A DNA stretch of 64,000 bases. It comes from Streptomyces sp. CC0208. GTDB taxonomy: Bacteria > Actinomycetota > Actinomycetes > Streptomycetales > Streptomycetaceae. The DNA lies in NCBI RefSeq assembly GCF_003443735.1, contig NZ_CP031969.1:4464001-4528000 (forward strand), written 5' to 3'. Below the pieces are notes generated by a model, which worked only from the letters and a program-made list of their open reading frames with translations, searched no databases and was not told where the DNA came from. The first letter of the stretch is position 1. Each line of letters opens with the position of its first letter. Positions 17,803-26,454 of the stretch are shown here, piece after piece. The translations under genes and the position numbers were made by a program.

Positions 17803-18210
17803 CTATTCGTTGAACTCGCCACTATCGTTGCACGGTTCACCCATGGTGGGGTCCATGAATGCACTAGTCGGGTACTTTCCCCAGCAGATGACGAACGTAT
17901 AGCTGCCAGAATTACCGATGTTGTAACCCTTGCTGCCGCATCCGCTGTCGCCGCCGTCGGAGACCGTCATGACTCTTTCGTAGCCGGAGGTGGTGAAATA
18001 CGAATTATAAAAAACCGCACCATACACCCCCTTGCCATCCGCCTGGGTGTCGCAGATCTTGAAGACGTCTCCGTCGTCAATGAAGGTCATGTAGCCATGG
18101 CCTATGTCTACGGTCTTGTTTGCGGCAAAGGCCGGACTCGCTGTCGCGACAATCATCGCGGCGGCGCCTGCGGCTCCCGCCGCCATGCGCGTGAGCTTGG
18201 AATTAAACAT
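17803..18210 (-). CDS. Small secreted protein of unknown function, four cysteines
   Basis: 135 aa, not recognised. Residues 1-29 form a Sec signal peptide (MFNSKLTRMAAGAAG and a hydrophobic core) with a likely cleavage SPAFA|ANK. The mature part of about 106 residues is Gly/Asp/Ser/Tyr-rich and contains exactly four cysteines (53, 91, 109, 127), suggesting two disulfides. The ATG at 18210 has a strong GGGGGGG site upstream; in-frame codons further 5' have no signal-peptide logic. The gene is visibly AT-richer than its neighbours and sits next to the IS remnant, between genes that are adjacent in related genomes, so lateral acquisition is likely. Confidence 0.72.
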   Translation of the reverse strand: MFNSKLTRMAAGAAGAAAMIVATASPAFAANKTVDIGHGYMTFIDDGDVFKICDTQADGKGVYGAVFYNSYFTTSGYERVMTVSDGGDSGCGSKGYNIGNSGSYTFVICWGKYPTSAFMDPTMGEPCNDSGEFNE

Positions 18211-18653
18211 TGCCCCCCCATTTATTGTCCGGTCTATTTGTGAACCGGATCGCGTTGTCGGTTTATGTATGGGACAAGTCTGCCATGAACTCGTCAAAAC
18301 TTCAATGCAGCCAGGACGGATTCGTGCTCCCGTGTCGGAGCGGCCGTTGGGAATGGGCAACGATTGCTATGTCCCGCAGTTGACCCTGCGCGCCTGAGCG
18401 CAATCGCTGTTCGGCGGTATGCCTCACCGGCGAGGCCACCGTCTCCGGGCGCGACATGACAGCTCGGGATCAAACGCCGATTCCAGGTTGAAACAACAGG
18501 GGAAGCGACCTCTAATGCAGACTGGAGGCGTTTACCTGGCGTATGCGGAGGGCGCGTGGGGTGACGGCTGATTCCGCCCGTCCACGGGGCCGCCGCACTG
18601 ACGGTGCGGTGGCCCTCGGCGTACTCCTAGCCTCGTACGGCAGGATGGGCCGC
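18211..18653. other. Divergent intergenic region, no gene seen
   Basis: 443 bp between the small secreted-protein gene and the membrane glycosyltransferase-like gene. The left half is AT-richer and should hold the secreted-protein promoter. A short CCGGT/ACCGG inverted repeat is at about 18230-18249. No convincing coding sequence or RNA gene is visible. Confidence 0.5.
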
Positions 18654-20153
18654 ATGCCCAGTGCTGAATCGACGCCAGCGAGCGTGCACGACTCGGACCC
18701 AGTGCGTCCGACCAAGGACGACGAGGTCTCCAGGAACGGCAGCGAGTTCATCGGCGGCCCTCTCGGGCGGCGTGCCCTTCTGGGGACCTCTTGGTGGACG
18801 CCCGTCCGGGTCATCGCGCTCGTGGCCATCGGCGTGTTCGCGCTCGGCCTGGTCCAGAAGGCGCCCTGCTACAACGGCGGCTGGTTCTTCGGCGCCAGCT
18901 CCCAGTACACCCACGCGTGCTACTCGGACATCCCGCACCTCTATCAGGGACGCGGCTTCGCCGACGGACTCGTCCCGTACTTCGACAAGCTTCCCGGTGA
19001 CATGCAGTATCTCGAATACCCGGTGCTGACCGGTGTGTTCATGGAGGTCGCCGCCTGGCTCACGCCCGGAAGCGGCAGCATTCAGCACCAGGAGCAGTGG
19101 TACTGGATGGTCAACGCCGGGATGCTGATGGTCTGCGCGGCCGTCATCGTCGTCTGCGTGAGCCGTACCCACGCCCGCCGCCCCTGGGACGGTCTGCTGG
19201 TCGCCCTGGCGCCTGCCTTCGCGCTGACCGCCACCATCAACTGGGACCTGCTGGCGGTCGCTCTGACCGCCTCCGCGATGCTGATGTGGGCGCGGAGCCG
19301 CTCGCTCGCCTTCGGAGTCCTCCTGGGGCTCGCCACGGCCGCGAAGCTCTACCCGGTCTTCCTGCTCGGGCCGCTGTTCGTGCTGTGCTGGCGGGCGGGC
19401 AAGTGGCGGGACTTCGGCAAGGCCCTGGCCGGCACGGTCGTCTCCTGGCTCGTGGTGAACCTGCCGGTGATGTACTTCGCCTCCGACGGGTGGTCGAAGT
19501 TCTACACGTTCAGCAAGGAGCGGGGCGTGGACTTCGGCTCCTTCTGGCTGATCATGGCCCAGAACTCGACGGACCCGCTGAGCACCGAAACCGTCAACGT
19601 CCTCGCCACGCTGCTCGTGCTGCTGTGCTGCGTGGGCATCGCGGCGCTGGCCCTCACCGCCCCGCGCCGACCGCGTTTCGCCCAGCTCGCCTTCCTGATC
19701 GTCGCTGCGTTCATCCTCACCAACAAGGTCTACTCACCGCAGTACGTCCTGTGGTTGGTGCCGCTGGCCGTGCTGGCCCGGCCGAAGTGGCGGGACTTCC
19801 TCATCTGGCAGGCGTGCGAGGTCGCGTACTTCCTGGGTATCTGGATGTACCTCGCGTACACGACCAGCGGCAACGCCCACAAGGGTCTGCCGACCGACGG
19901 CTACCACTGGGCCATCGGGCTGCATCTGATGGGCACCGCGTACCTGTGCGCGATGGTCCTGCGCGACATCCTCATGCCAGAACGGGACGTGGTGCGCAGG
20001 GCTGGCGACGACGATCCCTCGGGGGGTGTGCTCGACGGAGCCGAGGACGTCTTCGTGCTGGGTCCCGCGGCCCATCCGCCGCGGCACGCGGCCCACTTCG
20101 ACGGACCGGTGGAGTGGGGCAGCGACAGGGAAGGCACCGACGGTTCGCTCTGA
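18654..20153 (+). CDS. Polytopic membrane protein, DUF2029/GT87-like glycosyltransferase
   Basis: 499 aa with about 10-12 hydrophobic segments after an acidic cytoplasmic N-terminus of about 50 residues. The YQGRGFADGLVPYFD and LEYPVLTGVFM blocks, followed by LPVMYFASDGW, resemble polyprenol-phosphate-dependent mannosyltransferases (GT-C fold) and the equivalent mycobacterial membrane protein Rv0051. A role in extracytoplasmic glycan or envelope synthesis is inferred; donor and acceptor are unknown. The ATG at 18654 (MPSAESTPAS) is preferred to a start at 18543 because it has a GGATGGG site and agrees with where the homology begins. Confidence 0.8.
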   Translation: MPSAESTPASVHDSDPVRPTKDDEVSRNGSEFIGGPLGRRALLGTSWWTPVRVIALVAIGVFALGLVQKAPCYNGGWFFGASSQYTHACYSDIPHLYQGRGFADGLVPYFDKLPGDMQYLEYPVLTGVFMEVAAWLTPGSGSIQHQEQWYWMVNAGMLMVCAAVIVVCVSRTHARRPWDGLLVALAPAFALTATINWDLLAVALTASAMLMWARSRSLAFGVLLGLATAAKLYPVFLLGPLFVLCWRAGKWRDFGKALAGTVVSWLVVNLPVMYFASDGWSKFYTFSKERGVDFGSFWLIMAQNSTDPLSTETVNVLATLLVLLCCVGIAALALTAPRRPRFAQLAFLIVAAFILTNKVYSPQYVLWLVPLAVLARPKWRDFLIWQACEVAYFLGIWMYLAYTTSGNAHKGLPTDGYHWAIGLHLMGTAYLCAMVLRDILMPERDVVRRAGDDDPSGGVLDGAEDVFVLGPAAHPPRHAAHFDGPVEWGSDREGTDGSL

Positions 20154-20198
20154 GCGAACAGCACCTGTGTGGCGTACGCCAGTTGGGCCACTCGTGTG

Positions 20199-20232
20199 AA
20201 GGCCGTACACGGAAACCCGTGTACGGCCTTTT
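20199..20232 (+). terminator. Rho-independent terminator
   Basis: A 14-bp stem AAGGCCGTACACGG with a tetraloop, followed by TTTT, 46 bp after the stop codon of the membrane protein. It could serve both converging genes. Confidence 0.88.
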
Positions 20233-20267
20233 CGCGAGCGGTTGTCGAAGCGATCAGCGATCAGCGA

Positions 20268-21299
20268 TCAGCGGTCGACGATCCGGTCGAACTGCGTGGT
20301 GGTGTGCCGCAGATGGGCCACCAGCTCCTCGCCGACCTTCGGCTCCGGGGCGTCCGAGGGCACGAACAGGATGGAGACCTGCATGTGCGGCGGTTCGGCG
20401 AACCAACGCTGCTTGCCGCCCCAGACGAACGGAGAAAGGTTCCGGTTGACCGTGGCCAGGCCGGCCCGGGCGACCCCCTTGGCGCGTGGCATGACGCCGT
20501 GCAGGGCCTTCGGGGCCTCCAGACCCACACCATGTGACGTACCGCCCGCCACGACGACCAGGAAGCCGTCAGAAGCCGCCTTCTGCTGCCGGTAGCCGAA
20601 GCGGTCCCCCTTGGAGACGCGGGTGACGTCCAGGACGGCGCCGCGGTACTCCGTGGAGTCGTGGTCCCCGAGCCACAGCCGGGTTCCGATGCGGGCCCGG
20701 AAGCGGGTCTGCGGGAACTGCTGCTGCAGCCGGGCGAGGTCCTCGGCCTTGAGGTGGCTGACGAACATGGTGTGCAGCGGCAGCCGGGCCGCGCGCAGCC
20801 GGTCCATCCAGCCGATGACCTCCTCGACGGCGTCCGAGCCGTCGGTGCGGTCCAGCGGCAGGTGGATCGCGAATCCTTCGAGGCGCACGTTCTCTATGGC
20901 GGCGTGCAACTGCGGCAGTTCCTGCTCACTGATGCCGTGCCGCTTCATCGAGGACATCACCTCGATGACCACGCGGGCGCCCACCAGGCCGTAGACCCCG
21001 TCGATGGACGACACCGAGCGGATCACCCGGTCGGGCAGGGGCACGGGTTCCTCGCCCCGTCGGTACGGCGTCAGCACCAGCAGGTCACCGCCGAACCAGT
21101 CCTTGATCCGAGCGGCCTCATAGGTCGTGCCGACGGCGAGGACGTCCGAGCCCAGCCGGGTGGCCTCCTCCGCCAGCCGCTCGTGCCCGAAGCCGTAGCC
21201 GTTGCCCTTGCAGACCGGGACGAGCCCCGGGAACTGCTCCTGCACGTGCTTGTGGTGCGCACGCCAGCGCGCGGTGTCGACGTAGAGCGTGAGCGCCAT
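20268..21299 (-). CDS. Alanine racemase-like PLP protein
   Basis: 343 aa cytoplasmic protein with an Alr-type N-terminal TIM barrel. The PLP lysine motif reads PVCKGNGYGFG (Lys31), and the barrel continues with MFVSHLKAEDL and RIGTRLWLGD. The C-terminal part (about 240-343) is shorter than in canonical alanine racemases of 370-390 residues and lacks an obvious match to the catalytic-tyrosine block, so the substrate may not be alanine. It lies 74 bp downstream of femX on the same strand, which suggests a link to peptidoglycan precursor or amino-acid supply. The ATG at 21299 has only a weak ribosome site. Confidence 0.75.
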   Translation of the reverse strand: MALTLYVDTARWRAHHKHVQEQFPGLVPVCKGNGYGFGHERLAEEATRLGSDVLAVGTTYEAARIKDWFGGDLLVLTPYRRGEEPVPLPDRVIRSVSSIDGVYGLVGARVVIEVMSSMKRHGISEQELPQLHAAIENVRLEGFAIHLPLDRTDGSDAVEEVIGWMDRLRAARLPLHTMFVSHLKAEDLARLQQQFPQTRFRARIGTRLWLGDHDSTEYRGAVLDVTRVSKGDRFGYRQQKAASDGFLVVVAGGTSHGVGLEAPKALHGVMPRAKGVARAGLATVNRNLSPFVWGGKQRWFAEPPHMQVSILFVPSDAPEPKVGEELVAHLRHTTTQFDRIVDR

Positions 21300-21373
21300 G
21301 GCCGGACCCGGAACCTTTCTGGTGGCTGCGGTGTATCAGAGGTATGCGAGCTATTGAAGCGAAGAGGGCGACG

Positions 21374-22492
21374 TCAGCGGCGCGACATGTAGATGTCGAG
21401 GGCCTTGTGGAGCAGCTTGTTGAGCGGGAAGTCCCACTCGCCGAGGTACTCGGCGGCCTGGCCGCCCGTGCCCACCTTGAACTGGATCAGACCGAAGAGG
21501 TGGTCGGTCTCGTCCAGCGAGTCGGAGATGCCCCGCAGGTCGTAGACGGTCGCGCCGAGCGCGTAGGCGTCACGCAGCATCCGCCACTGCATCGCGTTCG
21601 AGGGCCGGACCTCACGGCCGATGTTGTCGGAGGCGCCGTAGGAGTACCAGACGTGGCCGCCGACGATCAGCATCGTCGCCGCCGACAGGTTCACGCCCTC
21701 GTGCCGGGCGAAGTACAGCCGCATCCGGTTGGGGTCCTCGCTGTTGAGGGCCGTCCACATGCGCTGGAAGTACGACAGCGGGCGGGGCCGGAAGTGGTCG
21801 CGCACCGCCGTGATCTCGTACAACCGCTGCCATTCCTCAAGGTCCTCGTAACCGCCCTGGACGACCTCGACGCCGGCCTTCTCGGCCTTCTTGATGTTGC
21901 GGCGCCACAGCTGGTTGAAGTTCTTGTGGACCTCTTCCAGGGAGCGGTTCGCGAGCGGCACCTGGTAGACGTAGCGCGGCTGCACATCACCGAAACCGGC
22001 TCCCCCGTCCTCGCCCTGCTGCCAGCCCATGCGGCGCAGCTTGTCGGCGACCTCGAAGGCGCGCGGTTCGATGAAGTCGGCCTCGATGTCGCGCAGGCGC
22101 TTCACGTCCGGGTTCTGGATGCCCGCCTTGATGGAGGTGGCCTCCCAGCGCCGGATGATCACCGGCGGACCCATCTTCACGGAGAAGGCACCCTGGTGCT
22201 TGAGGTGCGCGAGCATCGGTTCCAGCCACTCGGTCAGATTCGGCGCGAACCAGTTGATGACCGGGCCTTCGGGCAGATAGGCGAGGTAGCGCTTGATCTT
22301 GGGCAGCTGCCGGTAGAGGACGAGACCCGCGCCGACGAGTTCGCCGGTCTTGTCGAACCAGCCGAGGCTCTCGGAGCGCCACTCCGCCTTGACGTCTGCC
22401 CAGGCCGGAACCTGCATGTGGCTCGCCGACGGCAGGCTCTGGATGTACGCCAGATGCTGCTCGCGACTGATCGTCCTCAGGGTCAGGCTCAT
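21374..22492 (-). CDS. femX: FemX, lipid II interpeptide glycyltransferase
   Basis: 372 aa FemABX-family enzyme (two GNAT-like folds, no CoA) that uses Gly-tRNA to add the branch residue to the peptidoglycan stem peptide. Family blocks seen are MQVPAWADVKAEW near the N-terminus, YLPEGPVINW, a short coiled region LEEVHKNFNQLWRRNIKKAEK, and GASDNIGREVRPSNAMQW followed by YDLRGI near the C-terminus. The ATG at 22492 has GGAG upstream. In Streptomyces coelicolor the orthologous FemX adds the glycine branch and is normally essential (known). It is paired with the alanine-racemase-like gene. Confidence 0.88.
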   Translation of the reverse strand: MSLTLRTISREQHLAYIQSLPSASHMQVPAWADVKAEWRSESLGWFDKTGELVGAGLVLYRQLPKIKRYLAYLPEGPVINWFAPNLTEWLEPMLAHLKHQGAFSVKMGPPVIIRRWEATSIKAGIQNPDVKRLRDIEADFIEPRAFEVADKLRRMGWQQGEDGGAGFGDVQPRYVYQVPLANRSLEEVHKNFNQLWRRNIKKAEKAGVEVVQGGYEDLEEWQRLYEITAVRDHFRPRPLSYFQRMWTALNSEDPNRMRLYFARHEGVNLSAATMLIVGGHVWYSYGASDNIGREVRPSNAMQWRMLRDAYALGATVYDLRGISDSLDETDHLFGLIQFKVGTGGQAAEYLGEWDFPLNKLLHKALDIYMSRR

Positions 22493-22672
22493 TTCGGGGC
22501 GCTCCTCGGGCTGGTGTGTCCCCATGGGTACAGGGGCTCCGGCTCTCGCGCCGAAGCCTACTGCGCCTTGAGAGCGCCCTGACTGGGCGTACGGGACCTG
22601 CGCCCCGGCTCGTGGGCCGCCGCGGCGTTCCGTGGTGCTTTGGGTGGTGTCGAGCGGACAGTGCCCGTGGCG

Positions 22673-22987
22673 TCAGCTGATGACTCCACCGAAGAGGCCG
22701 CCGTGCGCCATGCCGAGGAAGAAACCGACCGCTGCGGCGCCGAGACCGAGGATCAGTCCGAAGCGCTCTCGGGTCGTCTCCGAGATCCACTGGCCGTACG
22801 CACCGGTGAGGATGCCCACCAGACCGGTCCAGGAGCTGAGCAGGTGCAGGTTGTGGAACATCGCCGAGACGAAAGCTGTGATGCCCAGCACCAGGGTCAC
22901 CGCGAGCAGCGTGTCCTGGAGGGGGTGGGGCTTGCCGTCCGTGGCGAAAAGGCCTCCGGCGGTGTTGGGTCGCATTGCCTGTGCCAT
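22673..22987 (-). CDS. Small integral membrane protein
   Basis: 104 aa with three or four hydrophobic segments (about 23-40, 47-62, 72-95). It begins MAQAMRPNTAGGLF and ends in a Gly-rich HGGLFGGVIS. The GGAGGTG ribosome site 5 bp before the ATG at 22987 fixes the start. Function is not recognised. It is divergent from rpsF. Confidence 0.75.
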   Translation of the reverse strand: MAQAMRPNTAGGLFATDGKPHPLQDTLLAVTLVLGITAFVSAMFHNLHLLSSWTGLVGILTGAYGQWISETTRERFGLILGLGAAAVGFFLGMAHGGLFGGVIS

Positions 22988-23250
22988 AGGGCACCTCCTG
23001 CGGAAGACGGCGCACGGTAGCGCCATACACACCCGATGTGTACAGAGTGACCGCCTCCAGGGCCGGATTTCAACCGGAAGCCGGTGTGCGGGTAGTCTGT
23101 ACCGTCTGCACGGTGTCTGCCCATGTCACGACCGGGACTACCGCGAGGAAGCCCCGATTGTCAGTGGCGGCCGATACCGTTGCGTACGCATCACAACCCT
23201 CCTGCCACGGAACGACCGTGGCCGTTGAGTCCAAAGGAGGTGGGTTCCAC

Positions 23251-23541
23251 ATGCGTCACTACGAGGTGATGGTCATCCTCGACCCCGATCTGGAGGAGCG
23301 CGCTGTCGCCCCCCTGATCGAGAACTTCCTCTCCGTCGTCCGTGAGGGCAACGGAAAGGTCGAGAAGGTCGACACCTGGGGCCGTCGTCGGCTCTCGTAC
23401 GAGATCAAGAAGAAGCCCGAGGGCATCTACTCGGTCATCGACCTGCAGGCCGAGCCTGCGGTCGTCAAGGAGCTCGACCGCCAGCTGAACCTGAACGAGT
23501 CGGTCCTCCGGACCAAGGTCCTCCGCCCCGAGACCCACTGA
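23251..23541 (+). CDS. rpsF: Ribosomal protein bS6
   Basis: 96 aa 30S subunit protein that binds 16S rRNA together with S18. It begins MRHYEVMVILDPDLEE and has the WGRRRLSYEIKKKPEG block of bS6. The ATG follows AAAGGAGGTGG, a near-perfect ribosome site that excludes the longer upstream frame. First gene of the rpsF-ssb-rpsR-rplI operon. Confidence 0.98.
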   Translation: MRHYEVMVILDPDLEERAVAPLIENFLSVVREGNGKVEKVDTWGRRRLSYEIKKKPEGIYSVIDLQAEPAVVKELDRQLNLNESVLRTKVLRPETH

Positions 23542-23619
23542 GCTTCCGCTCAGCTGATCCCGGGATTCGAGTAGCAGCAACCAAGCAGCCAGAGCAGCAA
23601 ACCCGCCGAGAGGTTCCCC

Positions 23620-24222
23620 ATGGCAGGCGAGACCGTCATCACGGTCGTCGGCAATCTTGTCGATGACCCCGAGCTGCGCTTCACCCCTTCCGGTGCGGCG
23701 GTCGCGAAGTTCCGTGTCGCGTCCACCCCCCGCACCTTCGACCGTCAGACGAACGAGTGGAAGGACGGCGAGAGCCTGTTCCTGACCTGCTCGGTCTGGC
23801 GTCAGGCGGCGGAGAACGTCGCCGAGTCGCTTCAGCGAGGCATGCGCGTCATCGTGCAGGGCCGGCTGAAGCAGCGGTCCTACGAGGACCGTGAGGGCGT
23901 CAAGCGCACGGTCTACGAGCTGGACGTCGAGGAAGTCGGCGCCAGCCTGCGCAGTGCCACGGCCAAGGTCACCAAGACTGCCGGCGGTGCCGGACGTGGT
24001 GGCCAGGGCGGTTACAGCGGCGGTGGCGGTGGCGGCCAGGGTGGCGGCGGCTGGGGCGGTGGCCCCGGCGGCGGTCAGCAGGGCGGCGGCGCTCCGGCCG
24101 ACGACCCCTGGGCGACCGGTGCTCCCGCCGGTGGCAGCCCGGCCGGCGGCCAGGGTGGCGGTGGCTGGGGTGGAAACTCCGGCGGCGGTGGCGGCGGCTA
24201 CTCGGACGAGCCCCCCTTCTAG
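23620..24222 (+). CDS. ssb: Single-stranded DNA-binding protein
   Basis: 200 aa. The OB fold spans residues 1-110 (VIGNLVDDPELRF-type start, SVWRQAAENVAESL, GRLKQRSYEDREG). A Gly-rich flexible linker (about 120-190) and the acidic tip SDEPPF, which docks repair and replication partners, follow. It coats ssDNA as a tetramer during replication and repair. It lies between rpsF and rpsR, the standard bacterial arrangement. Confidence 0.97.
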   Translation: MAGETVITVVGNLVDDPELRFTPSGAAVAKFRVASTPRTFDRQTNEWKDGESLFLTCSVWRQAAENVAESLQRGMRVIVQGRLKQRSYEDREGVKRTVYELDVEEVGASLRSATAKVTKTAGGAGRGGQGGYSGGGGGGQGGGGWGGGPGGGQQGGGAPADDPWATGAPAGGSPAGGQGGGGWGGNSGGGGGGYSDEPPF

Positions 24223-24279
24223 GCCTTGGGCCGAGGGGTGGGTCGTACCCACACTTCTTGATCACACAGGAGAAACACC

Positions 24280-24516
24280 ATGGCGAAGCCGCCTGTGCGC
24301 AAGCCTAAGAAGAAGGTCTGCGCTTTCTGCAAGGACAAGGTCACGTACGTGGACTACAAGGACACGAACATGCTGCGGAAGTTCATTTCCGACCGCGGCA
24401 AGATCCGTGCCCGCCGCGTGACCGGCAACTGCACGCAGCACCAGCGTGACGTCGCCACGGCTGTCAAGAACAGCCGTGAGATGGCGCTGCTGCCCTACAC
24501 CTCCACCGCGCGATAA
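24280..24516 (+). CDS. rpsR: Ribosomal protein bS18
   Basis: 78 aa 30S protein that partners S6. It has the KDTNMLRKFISDRGKIRARR core. Three cysteines are present (CAFC and NC), with a nearby His, which resembles the zinc-binding (C+) S18 paralogue. Actinobacteria often have a second, Zur-regulated C- copy elsewhere. The ATG has AGGAGAAA upstream. Confidence 0.97.
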   Translation: MAKPPVRKPKKKVCAFCKDKVTYVDYKDTNMLRKFISDRGKIRARRVTGNCTQHQRDVATAVKNSREMALLPYTSTAR

Positions 24517-24534
24517 GGGAAGGGTGACCGACTA

Positions 24535-24981
24535 ATGAAGATCATCCTCACCCACGAGGTCTCTGGCCTCGGTGCCGCGGGCGACGTCGTCGACGTCAAG
24601 GACGGTTACGCTCGCAACTACCTGATCCCGCGGAACTTTGCGATCCGCTGGACCAAGGGCGGCGAGAAGGACGTCGAGCAGATTCGTCGTGCTCGCAAGA
24701 TCCACGAGATCCAGACCATCGAGCAGGCCAACCAGGTGAAGGCCCAGCTCGAGGGCGTCAAGGTTCGTCTGGCCGTCCGCTCCGGCGACGCCGGTCGTCT
24801 CTTCGGTTCTGTCACCCCTGCCGACGTCGCTTCCGCGATCAAGGCTTCCGGTGGCCCCGAGGTCGACAAGCGCCGCATCGAGCTGGGTTCGCCCATCAAG
24901 ACCCTGGGCTCCCACGAGACGTCTGTGCGTCTGCACCCCGAGGTTGCCGCCAAGGTCAACATCGAGGTCGTCGCGGCCTGA
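24535..24981 (+). CDS. rplI: Ribosomal protein bL9
   Basis: 148 aa 50S protein. The N-terminal domain MKIILTHEVSGLGAAGDVVD and the YARNYLIPRNFA RNA-binding loop are followed by a long connecting helix and the C-terminal domain. It starts 18 bp after the rpsR stop with AAGGGAAGGGTG upstream. Last gene of the operon; a terminator follows. Confidence 0.97.
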   Translation: MKIILTHEVSGLGAAGDVVDVKDGYARNYLIPRNFAIRWTKGGEKDVEQIRRARKIHEIQTIEQANQVKAQLEGVKVRLAVRSGDAGRLFGSVTPADVASAIKASGGPEVDKRRIELGSPIKTLGSHETSVRLHPEVAAKVNIEVVAA

Positions 24982-25007
24982 CCGCTGCGGTTGTCGTGAG
25001 TATTGTG

Positions 25008-25041
25008 AGAGGGGCCGTGCCTATCAGGTACGGCCCCTCTT
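25008..25041 (+). terminator. Terminator after rplI
   Basis: An 11-bp stem AGAGGGGCCGT and complement with a loop of about 11 bases, then TT, 26 bp after the rplI stop codon. Confidence 0.85.
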
Positions 25042-25071
25042 GCATGTCCGACCGGTTGTGGAACGCGTGGT

Positions 25072-25085
25072 GTTTCACGTGAAAC
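25072..25085. other. parS site
   Basis: Perfect GTTTCACGTGAAAC core in the short gap between the rplI terminator and the converging MATE gene. Confidence 0.92.
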
Positions 25086-25100
25086 GTGACCGCTCACGTT

Positions 25101-25114
25101 GTTTCACGTGAAAC
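25101..25114. other. parS site
   Basis: Perfect parS core 29 bp from the previous one (start to start), ending 2 bp before the MATE stop codon. The two cores form a close tandem pair. Confidence 0.92.
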
Positions 25115-25116
25115 GG

Positions 25117-26454
25117 TCAGCGGGTCGCGCCGGTGACGATCCAGCGGCCTGATCGGGTGCGCAGCCAGAGCGTCAGCATGCGGATCACCATCATCAGTGT
25201 CATCGCTCCCCACAGTGCGGTGAGACCGCCATCCAGTGCCGGGACGAGCAACGCTGCCGGAGCGAAGACAGCCAGGGTGATCAGCATGGCCCAGGCGAGA
25301 TAGGGTCCGTCGCCCGCTCCCATCAGTACGCCGTCCAGGACGAAGACGACACCGCAGATCGGCTCGGAGAGAGCCACGATCACCAATGCGGGCAGAGCAG
25401 TGTCCCTGACCACGGAGTCACTCGTGAACAGGGGAAGGAACAGCGGTCGGGAGAGAACGACCAGCACGCCGAGAGCGACTCCGACCGCGATGCCCCACTC
25501 CACCATCCGACGGCATGCCTGGCGGGCGGCTTCGGTGTCGCCGGCGCCCAGATAGCGCCCGATGATGGCCTGCCCGGCGATGGCGATGGCGTCCAGCGCG
25601 AAGGCGAGCAGACTCCACAAGGACAGGATGATCTGGTGGGCGGCGATGTCGGCGTCACCGAGGCGAGCTGCGACAGCTGTCGCGATCATCAGGATCGCCC
25701 TCAGGGAAAGCGTGCGGACGAGCAGAGGGACACCGGCTTGGGCGGAGGCCCTGACCCCTGCGGCGTCGGGGCGCAAGGAGGCGCCGTGCCTGCGGGCTCC
25801 TCGAACGACGACCACGAGATAGGCGGCGGCCATGCCCCACTGGGCGATGACTGTGCCCCAGGCGGAGCCGGCGATGCCGAGGTCGGCGCCATAGACGAGG
25901 CCTGCGTTGAGGGCGGCGTTGGCTACAAAGCCGGCGATGGCGACATAGAGCGGAGTCTTGGTGTCCTGCAGTCCGCGGAGTACCCCGGTCGAAGCGAGCA
26001 CCACCAGCATGGCCGGGATGCCGAGGGCCGAGATCCGTAGATAGGTGGTCGCGTAGGGAGCAGCGGTGTCAGAAGCACCGAAGAGCTCCACGATCGACGG
26101 CGCGGTGGGCAGGACGGTGGCGATGACGGCGGCACCGAGCAGCAATGCCAGCCAGATGCCGTCCATACCCTGGCGGATGGCAGCCTGGAGATCACCCGCT
26201 CCTACACGTCGGGCGACGGCGGCCGTGGTGGCGTAGGCCAGGAAGACGAAGACGCTGACGGCTGTCGTGAGCAGGGCCGAGGCGATGCCGAGACCGGCGA
26301 GTTGGGCGGTGCCCAGATGGCCGACGATCGCGCTGTCGGCCATGACGAAGAGGGGCTCGGCGACGAGCGCGCCGAAGGCCGGAACGGCGAGTGCGACAAT
26401 CTCGCGGTCGTGTTGTCGCCGGGTGGCCTTGGGGGTCGCGGACGCCTGTGTCAT
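25117..26454 (-). CDS. MATE-family efflux transporter (DinF-like)
   Basis: 445 aa with 12 hydrophobic segments in two homologous halves; the segments VPAFGALVAEPLFVMADSA and GLQDTKTPLYVAIAGF are typical of the DinF branch of MATE/MOP exporters. It exports drugs or metabolites in exchange for cations; the substrate is unknown. The ATG at 26454 (MTQASATPKATRR) was chosen over one three codons earlier. It converges on rplI and diverges from dnaB. Confidence 0.87.
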   Translation of the reverse strand: MTQASATPKATRRQHDREIVALAVPAFGALVAEPLFVMADSAIVGHLGTAQLAGLGIASALLTTAVSVFVFLAYATTAAVARRVGAGDLQAAIRQGMDGIWLALLLGAAVIATVLPTAPSIVELFGASDTAAPYATTYLRISALGIPAMLVVLASTGVLRGLQDTKTPLYVAIAGFVANAALNAGLVYGADLGIAGSAWGTVIAQWGMAAAYLVVVVRGARRHGASLRPDAAGVRASAQAGVPLLVRTLSLRAILMIATAVAARLGDADIAAHQIILSLWSLLAFALDAIAIAGQAIIGRYLGAGDTEAARQACRRMVEWGIAVGVALGVLVVLSRPLFLPLFTSDSVVRDTALPALVIVALSEPICGVVFVLDGVLMGAGDGPYLAWAMLITLAVFAPAALLVPALDGGLTALWGAMTLMMVIRMLTLWLRTRSGRWIVTGATR

